A DNA stretch of 64,000 nucleotides, from contig PDSA01000004.1 of NCBI GenBank assembly GCA_002748285.1, forward strand, positions 77,321 to 141,320. Direction: 5' to 3'. Each line of letters opens with the position of its first letter. Positions within the stretch are counted from its first letter, which is position 1. The translations under genes were made by a program, and so were the position numbers. Below the pieces are notes generated by a model. The model was not told the DNA's origin, did not search any database, and worked only from the letters and a program-made list of their open reading frames with translations. The DNA is from Rhodobacterales bacterium (GTDB lineage Bacteria; Pseudomonadota; Alphaproteobacteria; Rhodobacterales; Rhodobacteraceae). This document shows, piece after piece, positions 29,858 to 38,252 of the stretch.

Positions 29858-30427
29858 CTACCCCGCCCGCCAAGCGCTTAGCGCGGGGTTGGCATCGGGT
29901 TTGGTGGCAAAATCGCTCAGTGCCAGATCGCCCCGGGTCGCGGCCAACTGCGGTTGGATCGGGTTCAGGTTTTGCAGCCGGTCGATATTGTCCACCACCG
30001 CCGGGGTGCGGGCCATGGTCTGAGCGATTGAGCGCTGAAACTCCTGCCCCTTGAACTGATGCCGGGCGCCAAAATAAAACGACACAATCGCGCCCAGCAG
30101 CCACCAAAGCGGCTCGGGCACCAGCGCCAGCCCCTGCATCCGCGAGGCAAACCACACCGGATCAATCATCGCCACGATGAACAGCCCCAGCGTGCCAAGT
30201 GCGAGCATCGGGCGGGGCAGACGGTTGACCGCATCCATGAACCGATCAAACCGGCCCCGGCCCTGAGCGCGAAACTCCGAGCCATGCTGACGCAGCGCGT
30301 GGTTTTGCAGCGCGGCTTCGCGGGCGGCTCCGGCTTCGGTGTTTTCGCGAAACACCTCGGCGGTTTCCACCACCACATTGCGCCCGCTGCCAAAAAGCAT
30401 CGTGAAAAATTTTTCAATCAGGCCCAT
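29858..30427 (-). CDS. Holin family protein (GTA-type lysis holin candidate)
   Basis: 189 residues with two hydrophobic helices (MLALGTLGLFIVAMIDPVWF and PLWWLLGAIVSFYFGA) and a polar C-terminal tail, the plan of the 3TM/holin family found in Rhodobacteraceae. It overlaps the upstream muramidase gene by 10 bp. A holin would release or activate the muramidase at the inner membrane. In Rhodobacter capsulatus an equivalent endolysin/holin pair outside the main gene transfer agent cluster releases GTA particles. That role here is inference. Confidence 0.78.
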   Translation of the reverse strand: MGLIEKFFTMLFGSGRNVVVETAEVFRENTEAGAAREAALQNHALRQHGSEFRAQGRGRFDRFMDAVNRLPRPMLALGTLGLFIVAMIDPVWFASRMQGLALVPEPLWWLLGAIVSFYFGARHQFKGQEFQRSIAQTMARTPAVVDNIDRLQNLNPIQPQLAATRGDLALSDFATKPDANPALSAWRAG

Positions 30428-31029
30428 TTCGCAACCCTTTCCCGATGCTCGGCAGCGCTGAGATGAAAGCGCGGCGAGATGAATTCTTCGGCCCGTTTGA
30501 TCCAGCCGCCCTTGCCGCCCTTACGGGTGCGGGCATATTTGCGCAGCGCCGGGCGGGCATCGGCTAGAGCGTAATAATAATTGCGCCGGGCAATCCCATA
30601 GGCATCGGCCAGATGGTCCGGGGCGGCGGCATCGGCCTGCTGAGCGGCCGCAATCGTTTGCGGCCCGATCCCGCCATCCACCGCAATCGCATGCCCCATC
30701 TGCACCAGCAGGCGTTGCAAAATGCGCACCGCATTGGCCCCGGCGTTGACATACATATCAAACACGGTTGCGTGCAGGCTGGCGGGCAGATCCTGAACTC
30801 TGGGGCGGAGAAAATAATGCCGGATGAAAATATCCACCGCCTGCGCTGCCGTCAGGGCACGCACATCATCCACGCCGATTTTGCCATCCCCGGTCAGATC
30901 CATCCCCAAACGGCGCAGGGTGTGGATCGTCACCCCATGATTGGTTGCGCCCCCCGGATCATCCGGGTCATTGACAAAGCCCCCCTCACGGGCGACGATT
31001 TCGCTGGCAATCTGATGAACTGTTTGCAT
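30418..31029 (-). CDS. Glycoside hydrolase 108 N-acetylmuramidase (endolysin)
   Basis: 203 residues. The GH108 catalytic motif REGGFVNDPDDPGGATNHGV (catalytic Glu15) opens the protein, and a C-terminal peptidoglycan-binding type 3 region includes RRNYYYALADARPALRKYA. There is no cleavable signal peptide, so release across the membrane would rely on the overlapping holin gene. Its ribosome site lies within a hairpin (see 31037-31061). Lies between ccmE and ccmF. Confidence 0.87.
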   Translation of the reverse strand: MQTVHQIASEIVAREGGFVNDPDDPGGATNHGVTIHTLRRLGMDLTGDGKIGVDDVRALTAAQAVDIFIRHYFLRPRVQDLPASLHATVFDMYVNAGANAVRILQRLLVQMGHAIAVDGGIGPQTIAAAQQADAAAPDHLADAYGIARRNYYYALADARPALRKYARTRKGGKGGWIKRAEEFISPRFHLSAAEHRERVAKWA

Positions 31030-31036
31030 GATAAAA

Positions 31037-31061
31037 CCCCCGCAAATTTCATCTGCGAGGG
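31037..31061 (-). promoter_or_regulatory. Hairpin covering the endolysin ribosome site
   Basis: On the minus strand, CCCTCGCA (31054-31061) pairs with TGCGGGGG (31037-31044) around a 9-base loop, followed by TTTTAT and then the endolysin ATG. It could act as a terminator for ccmE transcripts and also hide the GGGGG ribosome site of the endolysin. A second small hairpin (31067-31085) precedes it. Confidence 0.6.
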
Positions 31062-31086
31062 TGGTCGTAAAATGGTTAATTTTACC

Positions 31087-31545
31087 TTAGCTGCCCGTTC
31101 CGGGGTCGTTCATATCACGATAAACGCCTTGCTCTTTCAGGATGTCCACCACCTCTTTGGGCATATAGTTTTCATCATGTTTTGCAAGTATTTCAGTGGC
31201 TTGAAAGATACCGTTAATGTAGCTGCCCGTGGCCACCGTGCCCTGGCCTTCTTTGAACAGATCGGGCAGGATGCCGGTATAGCTGGCCTTGATGGTTTGG
31301 GCGCCATCGGTGATCTCAAAGGTAATGACTTCGCCGGCATTGCGCACGATCGAGCCCTCCTGAACCAGACCGCCAACCTTTAACACCTGATCAGGCGGCG
31401 GGGTGTTGGCCAGAATTTCGCTGGGGCTTTTGTAATAATTGATGCCGTCTTTCAACGCATAACCAATCAGCCCGGTGGACAGCGCCAGCGCCACAAAAGC
31501 GACGATAATCAACTGCACGCGGCGTTTTTTCTTGAGACCTTTCAT
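31087..31545 (-). CDS. ccmE: Heme chaperone CcmE
   Basis: 152-residue membrane-anchored heme chaperone. It has a basic N-terminus, one membrane span (LIIVAFVALALSTGLIGYAL) and the periplasmic OB-fold. The covalent heme His is in LAKHDENYMP (near residue 123). It sits 27 bp downstream of the argC start region on the same strand, separated from ccmF by the lysis-gene pair. Confidence 0.95.
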   Translation of the reverse strand: MKGLKKKRRVQLIIVAFVALALSTGLIGYALKDGINYYKSPSEILANTPPPDQVLKVGGLVQEGSIVRNAGEVITFEITDGAQTIKASYTGILPDLFKEGQGTVATGSYINGIFQATEILAKHDENYMPKEVVDILKEQGVYRDMNDPGTGS

Positions 31546-31571
31546 TTTTTTCGGTTCCTTTTATAAGGTGC

Positions 31572-32600
31572 CTAGGGAAAGAGGGGCGCAAAGAGCAGGC
31601 CTGCGGTTTCCTCCTCTCCCAACATCAGATTTGCGTTTTGCAGCGCCTGGCCGGATGAGCCTTTGGTCAGATTGTCAAGCGCGGCAATGATGATTGTGCG
31701 CCCGGGGATGCGGTCGGCGACCACCCCGATATGGCAGTAATTCGAGCCCCGGATATGCCGGGTCGAAGGCGCCTGCCCCAGCGGCAACGTCACGATGAAG
31801 GGCTCATCCTGATAGGCAGCCCTCAGCGCGGAATGCACCTGCTCGGCCTCGCCTTTGACATAGACCGTAGCCAGAATGCCGCGATTGGCCGGGATCAGAT
31901 GCGGGGTGAACTGCACCTGAATCTTGCGCCCGGCATGGCGTGAAAACTCCTGATCAAACTCGGCCAGATGCCGGTGGGTGCCGCCGGTGGCATAGGCGTG
32001 ATAGCCCTCGGACAGCTCGGCATGCAGCAGGTTTTCCTTGAGCGCCCGCCCGGCCCCGGACACCGCCGCCTTGAGGTCAATCACGATGTCATCCAGATCA
32101 ATCACCCCGCCCGTCATCAGCGGCACCAAGGCATATTGCCCCGTGGCCGCATTACAGCCGGTGCCGGCGACCAGCCGCGCGGTTTTAATCTGATCGCGGT
32201 AAAATTCGGTCAGGCCATAGACGGCCTCGGGTTGCAAATGCGGCGCACCATGGGGCTTGCCATACCATTTGGCGTATTCTTCGACGTCACGCAGCCGGAA
32301 ATCCGCCGACAGGTCGACGATTTTCAGATCCGCTGGCAGGTTGCGGATCACCTCTTGCGAAGTGGCATGTGGCAGGGCGCAAAAGGCCAGATCAATGTCG
32401 GTAAAATCAATCTGCTCGATCTTCACCAGATCGGGCAGGTCAAGATGGCGCAGATGCGGAAAGACATCGCCATAGGCCATGCCCGCCTTGCGCTCGCCCG
32501 ACAGGGCTGCGATTTTCATGGAAGGGTGGTTGGCGATCAGCCGCACCAGCTCGGCGCCGGTATAGCCGCTTGCCCCCAGAATTGCGATTTTATGGATCAT
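31572..32600 (-). CDS. argC: N-acetyl-gamma-glutamyl-phosphate reductase
   Basis: Third enzyme of arginine synthesis, NADPH-dependent; 342 residues, full length. The N-terminal nucleotide loop is [15 protein letters not shown], and the catalytic Cys is in [17 protein letters not shown]. The substrate segment SGYHAY is seen as [14 protein letters not shown]. Placed upstream of ccmE. Confidence 0.96.
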   Translation of the reverse strand: MIHKIAILGASGYTGAELVRLIANHPSMKIAALSGERKAGMAYGDVFPHLRHLDLPDLVKIEQIDFTDIDLAFCALPHATSQEVIRNLPADLKIVDLSADFRLRDVEEYAKWYGKPHGAPHLQPEAVYGLTEFYRDQIKTARLVAGTGCNAATGQYALVPLMTGGVIDLDDIVIDLKAAVSGAGRALKENLLHAELSEGYHAYATGGTHRHLAEFDQEFSRHAGRKIQVQFTPHLIPANRGILATVYVKGEAEQVHSALRAAYQDEPFIVTLPLGQAPSTRHIRGSNYCHIGVVADRIPGRTIIIAALDNLTKGSSGQALQNANLMLGEEETAGLLFAPLFP

Positions 32601-32654
32601 GTCTCAGCTTCTTTGTAACAGGGTTCCTATAGGACGATTTGCGCCGGTTTTCAA

Positions 32655-33467
32655 TCAGGCGGCGGTGAATGTGATCTTTCGTCGCAAGAACCGGGTGGCC
32701 TGATCCGATACCGTGGCCGGATCGCCCGTGGTCAGAAACTGCGCAGGCATGGCCTGACCCGCCATGGCCGGGTGACGCTCAAGGTAATCGGCCAGGCTGG
32801 CGGCCACCAGATTGGCCTGCGAAAACAGCTTGACCTGATCGCCCAGAGCCGCCTGAAAATGTTGTTCCAGCAGCGGGTAATGGGTGCAGCCCAAAATCGC
32901 GGCTTCGGGGTGGGGCATTTTGCGTTTCAACGCGTCAACATGGCTGCGCACCAGCGCTTCGGCCAAAATCTCGTCGCCGTCCTCAATCGCGTCCACCACG
33001 CCGCCACAGGCCTGCGCCTCGACATCGACACCGATCGCGCGAAACGCCAGCTCGCGCTGAAACGCCCGGCTGGCCACGGTGGCCGGGGTGGCAAACAGCG
33101 CGACATTTTTCACATCCACTTCGCGCGGGGGCGAGTTATCGCCCCATTGCCGTTCGGTCAGAGCCTCGATCAACGGCACGAAAACCCCCAGCACGCGCTT
33201 TCCTTCGGGCAAACCCTCTTCCTGAATGCGCCGCAAAGCCACGGCCGAGGCGGTGTTGCAGGCCAAAATCACCAGATCACAGCCCGCTTGCCACAGCCGT
33301 TCAACGGCTTCTTTGGTCAGGTTGTAAATGTCCTCGGCATCACGCACCCCATAAGGCGCATGGGCGCTGTCGGCGTAATAGACAAAGGACACATCCGGCA
33401 GGCGTTTGGCCACCGCATCCAGCACCGTCAACCCGCCCAAACCTGAATCAAAAATTCCAACCGCCAT
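32655..33467 (-). CDS. murI: Glutamate racemase
   Basis: Provides D-glutamate for peptidoglycan; about 270 residues. The two catalytic cysteines are in LACNTASA and LGCTHYPLL, and [12 protein letters not shown] opens the protein. The ATG at 33465-33467 fits the family; an ATG seven codons upstream is less likely. Isolated from the mur genes at 42-50 kb. Confidence 0.95.
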   Translation of the reverse strand: MAVGIFDSGLGGLTVLDAVAKRLPDVSFVYYADSAHAPYGVRDAEDIYNLTKEAVERLWQAGCDLVILACNTASAVALRRIQEEGLPEGKRVLGVFVPLIEALTERQWGDNSPPREVDVKNVALFATPATVASRAFQRELAFRAIGVDVEAQACGGVVDAIEDGDEILAEALVRSHVDALKRKMPHPEAAILGCTHYPLLEQHFQAALGDQVKLFSQANLVAASLADYLERHPAMAGQAMPAQFLTTGDPATVSDQATRFLRRKITFTAA

Positions 33468-33808
33468 AACAGCCCCGCATTCAATCAAAATGATGCCCCA
33501 CAGCTACGCTTGTTTGGCGCAGAAATCCATGCCTTTTTGCGGCCCGCAGGCGGATGGGGACAGAAAAGCTGGAATAAGGGGGAGGAAATGGGACCAAGGG
33601 GCGATTGACAAAGGCTGGGCTCTATGGCCAAATGGCAGAGCCGGGATTGCGCCGTTAGGAAGTCATGATTTGAGAGTGCGCTGAGACTTCACAACAGAGG
33701 AAGGCCGGAGCATCTGACCCGCAGCGGGGATGCCCCCGAACCGGTAGACACACACAGAGAGACAACCGGACGGGAGCATAGCCAGCCTTGCGCCATGCCC
33801 CCTGCCCT
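33468..33808. other. Gap without a recognised gene
   Basis: This 341-bp gap lies between the murI start and the end of dctM. It holds an imperfect hairpin near 33615-33650 (GGCTCT...AGAGCC) and another near 33709-33735 (GCATC...GATGC). No convincing reading frame or known RNA is seen. Confidence 0.5.
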
Positions 33809-35203
33809 TTATTTGACCACGGTCTCTGGCCCCATCACCGCATTGGGCAGCACCGTTGAAATCCACGGCACATAGGTGATCAGGATCAGGAACACGAACA
33901 ACACCGCCAGAAACGGCAGCGCCGCCTTCACCACTTTGAGCATCGGCATCCCTGCCACACCCGAAGTCACAAACAGGTTCAGACCCACCGGCGGCGTGAT
34001 CATGCCGATTTCCATATTGACCACCATGATGATCCCCAGATGGATCGGGTCAATCCCCAGCTCCATCGCGATCGGGAACACCAGTGGCGCGACGATCACC
34101 AACAGGCCCGAGGGCTCCATGAACTGGCCGCCAATCAGCAGGATCACATTGACCACCACCAGGAACATCACCCAGCCAAAACCGGCCGAGAGCATGGCAT
34201 TGGCCACCTGTTGCGGGATCTGCTCATCGGTCAGCACATGTTTCAGGATCAGCGCATTGGCAATCACGAACATCAGGGTGACGGTCAGCTTGCCCGCCTC
34301 CAGCAGGGTTTTCTGGGTGTCGTCATGGAAAAACGCGGTGAGCAGTGCCTGCGGTTTGTTCAGCAGGCTCCGCTTGCCCGCGCCATCGGTATCTGCCAGC
34401 GGCCCCATATCCCGATAGACAAAGCTGGCGATCAGGAAAGCATAGATCGACGCCACCGCCGCCGCTTCGGTCGGGGTAAAGATCGCGTTGGTCAGCCCCG
34501 GCACACCGTAAATCCCGACCATGATGATCACGATCAGCATCAGCCCCCAAAACGCATCGGCAAAAGAGTCAAACACCTCTTTCCACCCGGCCCATTGGCC
34601 CGCTGGCATGTTTTTCACCCGCGCCATCACATAGATCGCTGACATCAGCATCAGACCGGCCATCAGACCGGGGATCACCCCGGCCAGGAACATCCGCCCG
34701 ACCGAAACCTCAACCGCGGCAGCATAGACCACCATCACGATCGAGGGCGGGATCAGAATGCCCAACGTGCCGGCGTTACAGATCACCCCGGCGGCGAAAT
34801 CCTTGGAATAGCCTGCCTTGGTCATCGCCGCGATCACGATCGAGCCAATTGCCACCACCGTGGCCGGGCTCGACCCCGACAGGGCAGCGAACATCATGCA
34901 GGCAAACACCCCGGAAATCGCCAAACCGCCGCGCAAATGCCCGACGCAAGCGATCGAAAAGCGGATGATTCGCGCCGCCACGCCTCCGGTCGACATGAAG
35001 GAAGACGCCAGAATGAAGAATGGGATCGCCAGCAGGGTGGCGTGGCCCTCAAAGGCGGAAAACAGGGTTTGCGCGACCGAGGCCAGAGAGCTGTCGGAAT
35101 AGGCCAGCAAAAAGACGATCGAGCTCATCCCCAGTGAAACAGCGATGGGCACCCCGATCATCATCAGGCCCACCACCATGGCAAATAGCAGAGCAACAGT
35201 CAT
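33809..35203 (-). CDS. dctM: TRAP transporter large permease DctM
   Basis: 464 residues, about 12-13 membrane helices, the Na+-coupled translocating subunit of a TRAP dicarboxylate transporter. The start MTVALLFAMVVGLMMIGVPI and the repeated motif GIMTPPVGLNLFV (seen as GMITPPVGLNLFV) are typical of the family. Its ATG overlaps the dctQ stop as ATGA. Confidence 0.95.
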   Translation of the reverse strand: MTVALLFAMVVGLMMIGVPIAVSLGMSSIVFLLAYSDSSLASVAQTLFSAFEGHATLLAIPFFILASSFMSTGGVAARIIRFSIACVGHLRGGLAISGVFACMMFAALSGSSPATVVAIGSIVIAAMTKAGYSKDFAAGVICNAGTLGILIPPSIVMVVYAAAVEVSVGRMFLAGVIPGLMAGLMLMSAIYVMARVKNMPAGQWAGWKEVFDSFADAFWGLMLIVIIMVGIYGVPGLTNAIFTPTEAAAVASIYAFLIASFVYRDMGPLADTDGAGKRSLLNKPQALLTAFFHDDTQKTLLEAGKLTVTLMFVIANALILKHVLTDEQIPQQVANAMLSAGFGWVMFLVVVNVILLIGGQFMEPSGLLVIVAPLVFPIAMELGIDPIHLGIIMVVNMEIGMITPPVGLNLFVTSGVAGMPMLKVVKAALPFLAVLFVFLILITYVPWISTVLPNAVMGPETVVK

Positions 35204-35874
35204 CGGGCTTGCTCCTCATGTGTGTGGCGTAATTCTTCCAATTCATCCTCGACTTCGTGGCTGGCAATGATGCAGTCAACCTTGCCGCGCCAGATCGCAA
35301 TCCCGACCTGCACAAAGCGCAGCAGCAGCAGCGCCATCGAAATCGGCAGGATCATATAGGGCACCATGCGCGGCAGTTTTTCATAGGCATTGCCGTCATT
35401 GAACACATCCCCCATCCAGTTCAGAATGGCGGGGTGCGGAATATCGTTGGTCTCAAACCAGCCCTGACCGCGGAATTTATCCTGAAAACCGGTGGGAAAC
35501 CACTGGCCCTCGGTGCGGGGCAGGTTGGCGAAATTGGCCCAGTAATCCCAGGCCCCTTTGAGCATCAGAAACGCAAACACGATGCACACCGCCACCGCGA
35601 CCATTGCAAACAGCCGCCGCGCCGGATCGGGCAGCACGCCGATCACCGCATCGACCCCCAGATGAGAGCCTTTTTTCACCGCATAAGACGCCCCCAGCAA
35701 CACCAGCCAACCGAACATGAATACGGTTAGCTCAAGCGCCCAGAGGATGTTGGAATTGAAAACATAACGCGCCACAACATTGGCAAATGTCAGCAGCGTC
35801 ATCAGGCCCAGCAGGGCGGCGATCAGAGTTTCCTCGATCTTATCTATAAAATGGAATTTGGCCTGTTTTGGCAT
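35200..35874 (-). CDS. dctQ: TRAP transporter small permease DctQ
   Basis: 224-residue membrane subunit with four predicted helices (for example LIAALLGLMTLLTFANVVARY and TVFMGWLVLLGASYAV shortened as ELTVFMFGWLVLLGASYAV). A longer periplasmic insert (FANLPRTEGQWFPTGFQDKF) is common in the C4-dicarboxylate group. Start at MPKQAKFHFID with GGAAGG upstream. Confidence 0.9.
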   Translation of the reverse strand: MPKQAKFHFIDKIEETLIAALLGLMTLLTFANVVARYVFNSNILWALELTVFMFGWLVLLGASYAVKKGSHLGVDAVIGVLPDPARRLFAMVAVAVCIVFAFLMLKGAWDYWANFANLPRTEGQWFPTGFQDKFRGQGWFETNDIPHPAILNWMGDVFNDGNAYEKLPRMVPYMILPISMALLLLRFVQVGIAIWRGKVDCIIASHEVEDELEELRHTHEEQAR

Positions 35875-35905
35875 TTTGCCTTCCTTCCCCTCAAGACAAA
35901 ACAAC

Positions 35906-35932
35906 ATGCGCCCCGGCCAAGGCGGGGCGCAT
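35906..35932 (-). terminator. Strong hairpin between dctP and dctQ
   Basis: A perfect 10-bp stem ATGCGCCCCG/CGGGGCGCAT with a 7-base loop, followed on the minus strand by GTTGTTTTG. It is probably a leaky terminator that makes more binding protein than permease from the one operon. Confidence 0.7.
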
Positions 35933-35943
35933 GAACGCGTTTG

Positions 35944-36945
35944 TTAATGGGCGCTGTTGATTTCCTGAGCAGCGTCGATGTTGTCCTGCCCCACATCACC
36001 AGCGAATTTTTCCCAAACCGGCTTCATGGTGTCGACCCAAACCTGACGTTGTTCCGGGGTCAGCTTGCGGATGGTGCCGCCGGCGTCGATGATCGACTGC
36101 TTGGCGGCTTCGTTCACCGCAAAAGCTTCGGCATTACGGGTCTGGGTGACTTCGGCAAAGATTTGCAGCAGCTGGTCACGCACATCGGCATCCAGGCTTT
36201 CCAGCCAGTCGACATTGGTCACCACCAGGTAATCCAGCACGCCGTGATCGGTTTCGGTCACACCGTCCTGCACCTCAAAGAATTTCTTGCCGAAAATGTT
36301 GGACCAGGTGTTTTCCTGACCATCGACAACCCCTTGTTGCAGCGCGCCGTATACTTCGGAAAACGACATTTTCTGCGGCGAAGCGCCCATGGCTTCCATC
36401 TGTGCCACCAGCACGTCCGAAGACTGCACCCGGAATTTCAGACCATTGGCATCGGAGGGGGCGATCAGCGGCTTGTTGGCCGACATTTGCTTCATGCCAT
36501 TGTGCCAGAAACCCAGCCCTTGCAGGCCGCGGTTCTGCATCGAATCCAGCATGGCCTGACCGGCGGGCGAGGCCTGAAACGCATCCACGGCTTCCATGTT
36601 CTTGAACATGAAAGGCAGATCGAAAATGCGGAATTTCTTGGTGAATTTTTCGAATTTCGACAGCGACGGGGCCGCCATCTGCACATCGCCCTGCAACATG
36701 GCTTCCAGAACCTTGTTATCGTTGTAAAGGGTCGAATTCGGATAGACCTCCATACAGGCTTTGCCGTCCATTTCCTCATTGACCCGCTTGGCCAGCAGGC
36801 TGGCAGCGATGCCTTTGGGGTGTTTGTCGGTGTTGGTCACATGGCTGAATTTGATGACAACTTCGCCCTCGTCACAAGTGGCGTGGGCCGAGTTGACGGT
36901 AACGGCCAGGGCCAGCGCGGTGGCGGCGGTGGTCAGAAATTTCAT
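35944..36945 (-). CDS. dctP: TRAP C4-dicarboxylate binding protein DctP
   Basis: 333-residue periplasmic binding protein with a signal peptide (MKFLTTAATALALAVTVNS, cleavage after SAHA). Family segments are IKFSHVTNTDKHPKG and the conserved substrate-contact region GLKFRVQSSDVLVAQMEAMG. VYGALQQGVVDGQENTWSN is the other signature. Starts at MKFLTTAA with AGGAGA; the frame is open 40 codons upstream without coding character. dctP-dctQ-dctM with dctDB next to it suggests succinate, malate and fumarate uptake. Confidence 0.94.
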   Translation of the reverse strand: MKFLTTAATALALAVTVNSAHATCDEGEVVIKFSHVTNTDKHPKGIAASLLAKRVNEEMDGKACMEVYPNSTLYNDNKVLEAMLQGDVQMAAPSLSKFEKFTKKFRIFDLPFMFKNMEAVDAFQASPAGQAMLDSMQNRGLQGLGFWHNGMKQMSANKPLIAPSDANGLKFRVQSSDVLVAQMEAMGASPQKMSFSEVYGALQQGVVDGQENTWSNIFGKKFFEVQDGVTETDHGVLDYLVVTNVDWLESLDADVRDQLLQIFAEVTQTRNAEAFAVNEAAKQSIIDAGGTIRKLTPEQRQVWVDTMKPVWEKFAGDVGQDNIDAAQEINSAH

Positions 36946-37164
36946 AGGGTCTCTCCTAAAATTGGACAAAAATCTCCGGATACCGGCAACGCCGGGAACC
37001 TGCCTCATCAGACCCCAGCGTCCTTGTTCACTCAAGCCAGAATTGGCCAGCGGGTCGGTTGGCAAAAAAACCTTTGGATTCCGAGAGGTTAACGCAATAA
37101 AACCGGGGCCAAAACGCCTTTACCCCCAAAGAGTGGCGATTTTCCACACAGCACAAAGCCGCAT

Positions 37165-37184
37165 CTGTGTGGGTTTCCGCACAG
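37165..37184. promoter_or_regulatory. Candidate DctD binding site upstream of dctP
   Basis: A 20-bp imperfect palindrome, CTGTGTGG-GTTT-CCGCACAG, next to the dctD stop. A second, weaker site GTGGCGATTTTCCACAC lies at 37133-37149. The GTG(C/T)GG...CCGCAC form resembles the DctD upstream activator sites known from rhizobia. Both lie about 190-240 bp before the dctP start. Confidence 0.5.
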
Positions 37185-37185
37185 A

Positions 37186-38252
37186 TTAACGAAAATCCTC
37201 AGGCCGAATCCGGTGCTTGGCCAGCTTGTCGTAAAAGGTCTTGCGGGGCAGTTTCAGGCTGCGGGCAGCCTCGCTGGCATTGCCGTGGTGACGCTGGAGC
37301 GCCTCGCTCAGAAACGTGCGCTCGATCTGCGCCAGACGCTGCGTCAGGCCCAGATCGGTCTGCTGATCCACATCCCCCAGCCCCATGGCAAAATGCATCG
37401 CCGCATTCATCAGCGCCCGCGCATTGCCCGGCCAATCCTGCGCCATCAGCCGGGCGGTGACGGCGGGGGTGATCTCGGGCGGGCTCAGCGCCGCCTGTTC
37501 GCAGGCGATCTCGACATAATGGCGAAACAGCACCGGAATATCCTCGGGGCGTTCGGACAGGGACGGGATGCGCACGGTCATCACGCCCAGCTTGTAAAAC
37601 AGATCATGATTAAACCGCCCCGCCGCCACATCCGCCGCCAAATCGCGATAGGTGCCGGCCAGAACCCGGGTGCTGTGCTCCTGTTCCAGCACATCCAGCA
37701 GCGCGAACTGCGCTTCGGCCGACAGGGCCGAGACTTCATCCAGAAACAGGCTGCCCCCCTCAGCCCGCGCCAGAGCCGCCGTCAGGCTATCGGGCGTCAG
37801 CGGCGCGGCGGCGCATTTGACGAATGGGCCATCAGAGATGGGCGAAAGCAGATGGATCACCTCGGCCACCTTGTTTCCAACACCAGTGCCCGGCTTTTCA
37901 ACGCCCGCGCCACTACTGCCAGCAAGTCCTTGGGCGCACAGGGTTTTTCCAGAAAATCAAACGCCCCGGCACTGATCCCGCGCACAGCCATCGGAATGTC
38001 GCCCTCGCCGGTCAACAGGATCACCGGCAGATCGGGATCAATGCTCTGGGCGTATTTCAGCAGGGCAAAACCATCCTTGCCCGGCATCCGAATATCGCTG
38101 ATCACCACCCCGTCAAACCCGGCGCTGATATGGTCCTTGGCCTCGATATAGCTGGCGGCCAGAATCGGTGACAGATCGGCCAGCTCAAGCGTCTGCCCCA
38201 CCGCCTCGCGCACCAATGCATCATCATCGACCAGTAACACCCGGTTGCTCAT
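37186..38252 (-). pseudogene. dctD: C4-dicarboxylate response regulator DctD, split by an internal deletion
   Basis: Two overlapping frames together make a DctD-like regulator. The first (37857-38252) is a complete receiver domain (phospho-Asp in VVISDIRMPGKDG) ending soon after the linker at RALVLETRWPR. The second (37186-37869, only a GTG start) begins inside the ATPase at VAEVIHLLSP, has GGSLFLDEV, the WPGNAR motif and a Fis-type helix-turn-helix (GNASEAARSLKLPRKTFYDK). In the second frame, just upstream, KPGTGVGNKVAEVIH looks like a degenerate Walker A. Expected length is about 440 residues; about 85 are missing and the frame is shifted. Sequence also lacks GAFTGA. Confidence 0.7.
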
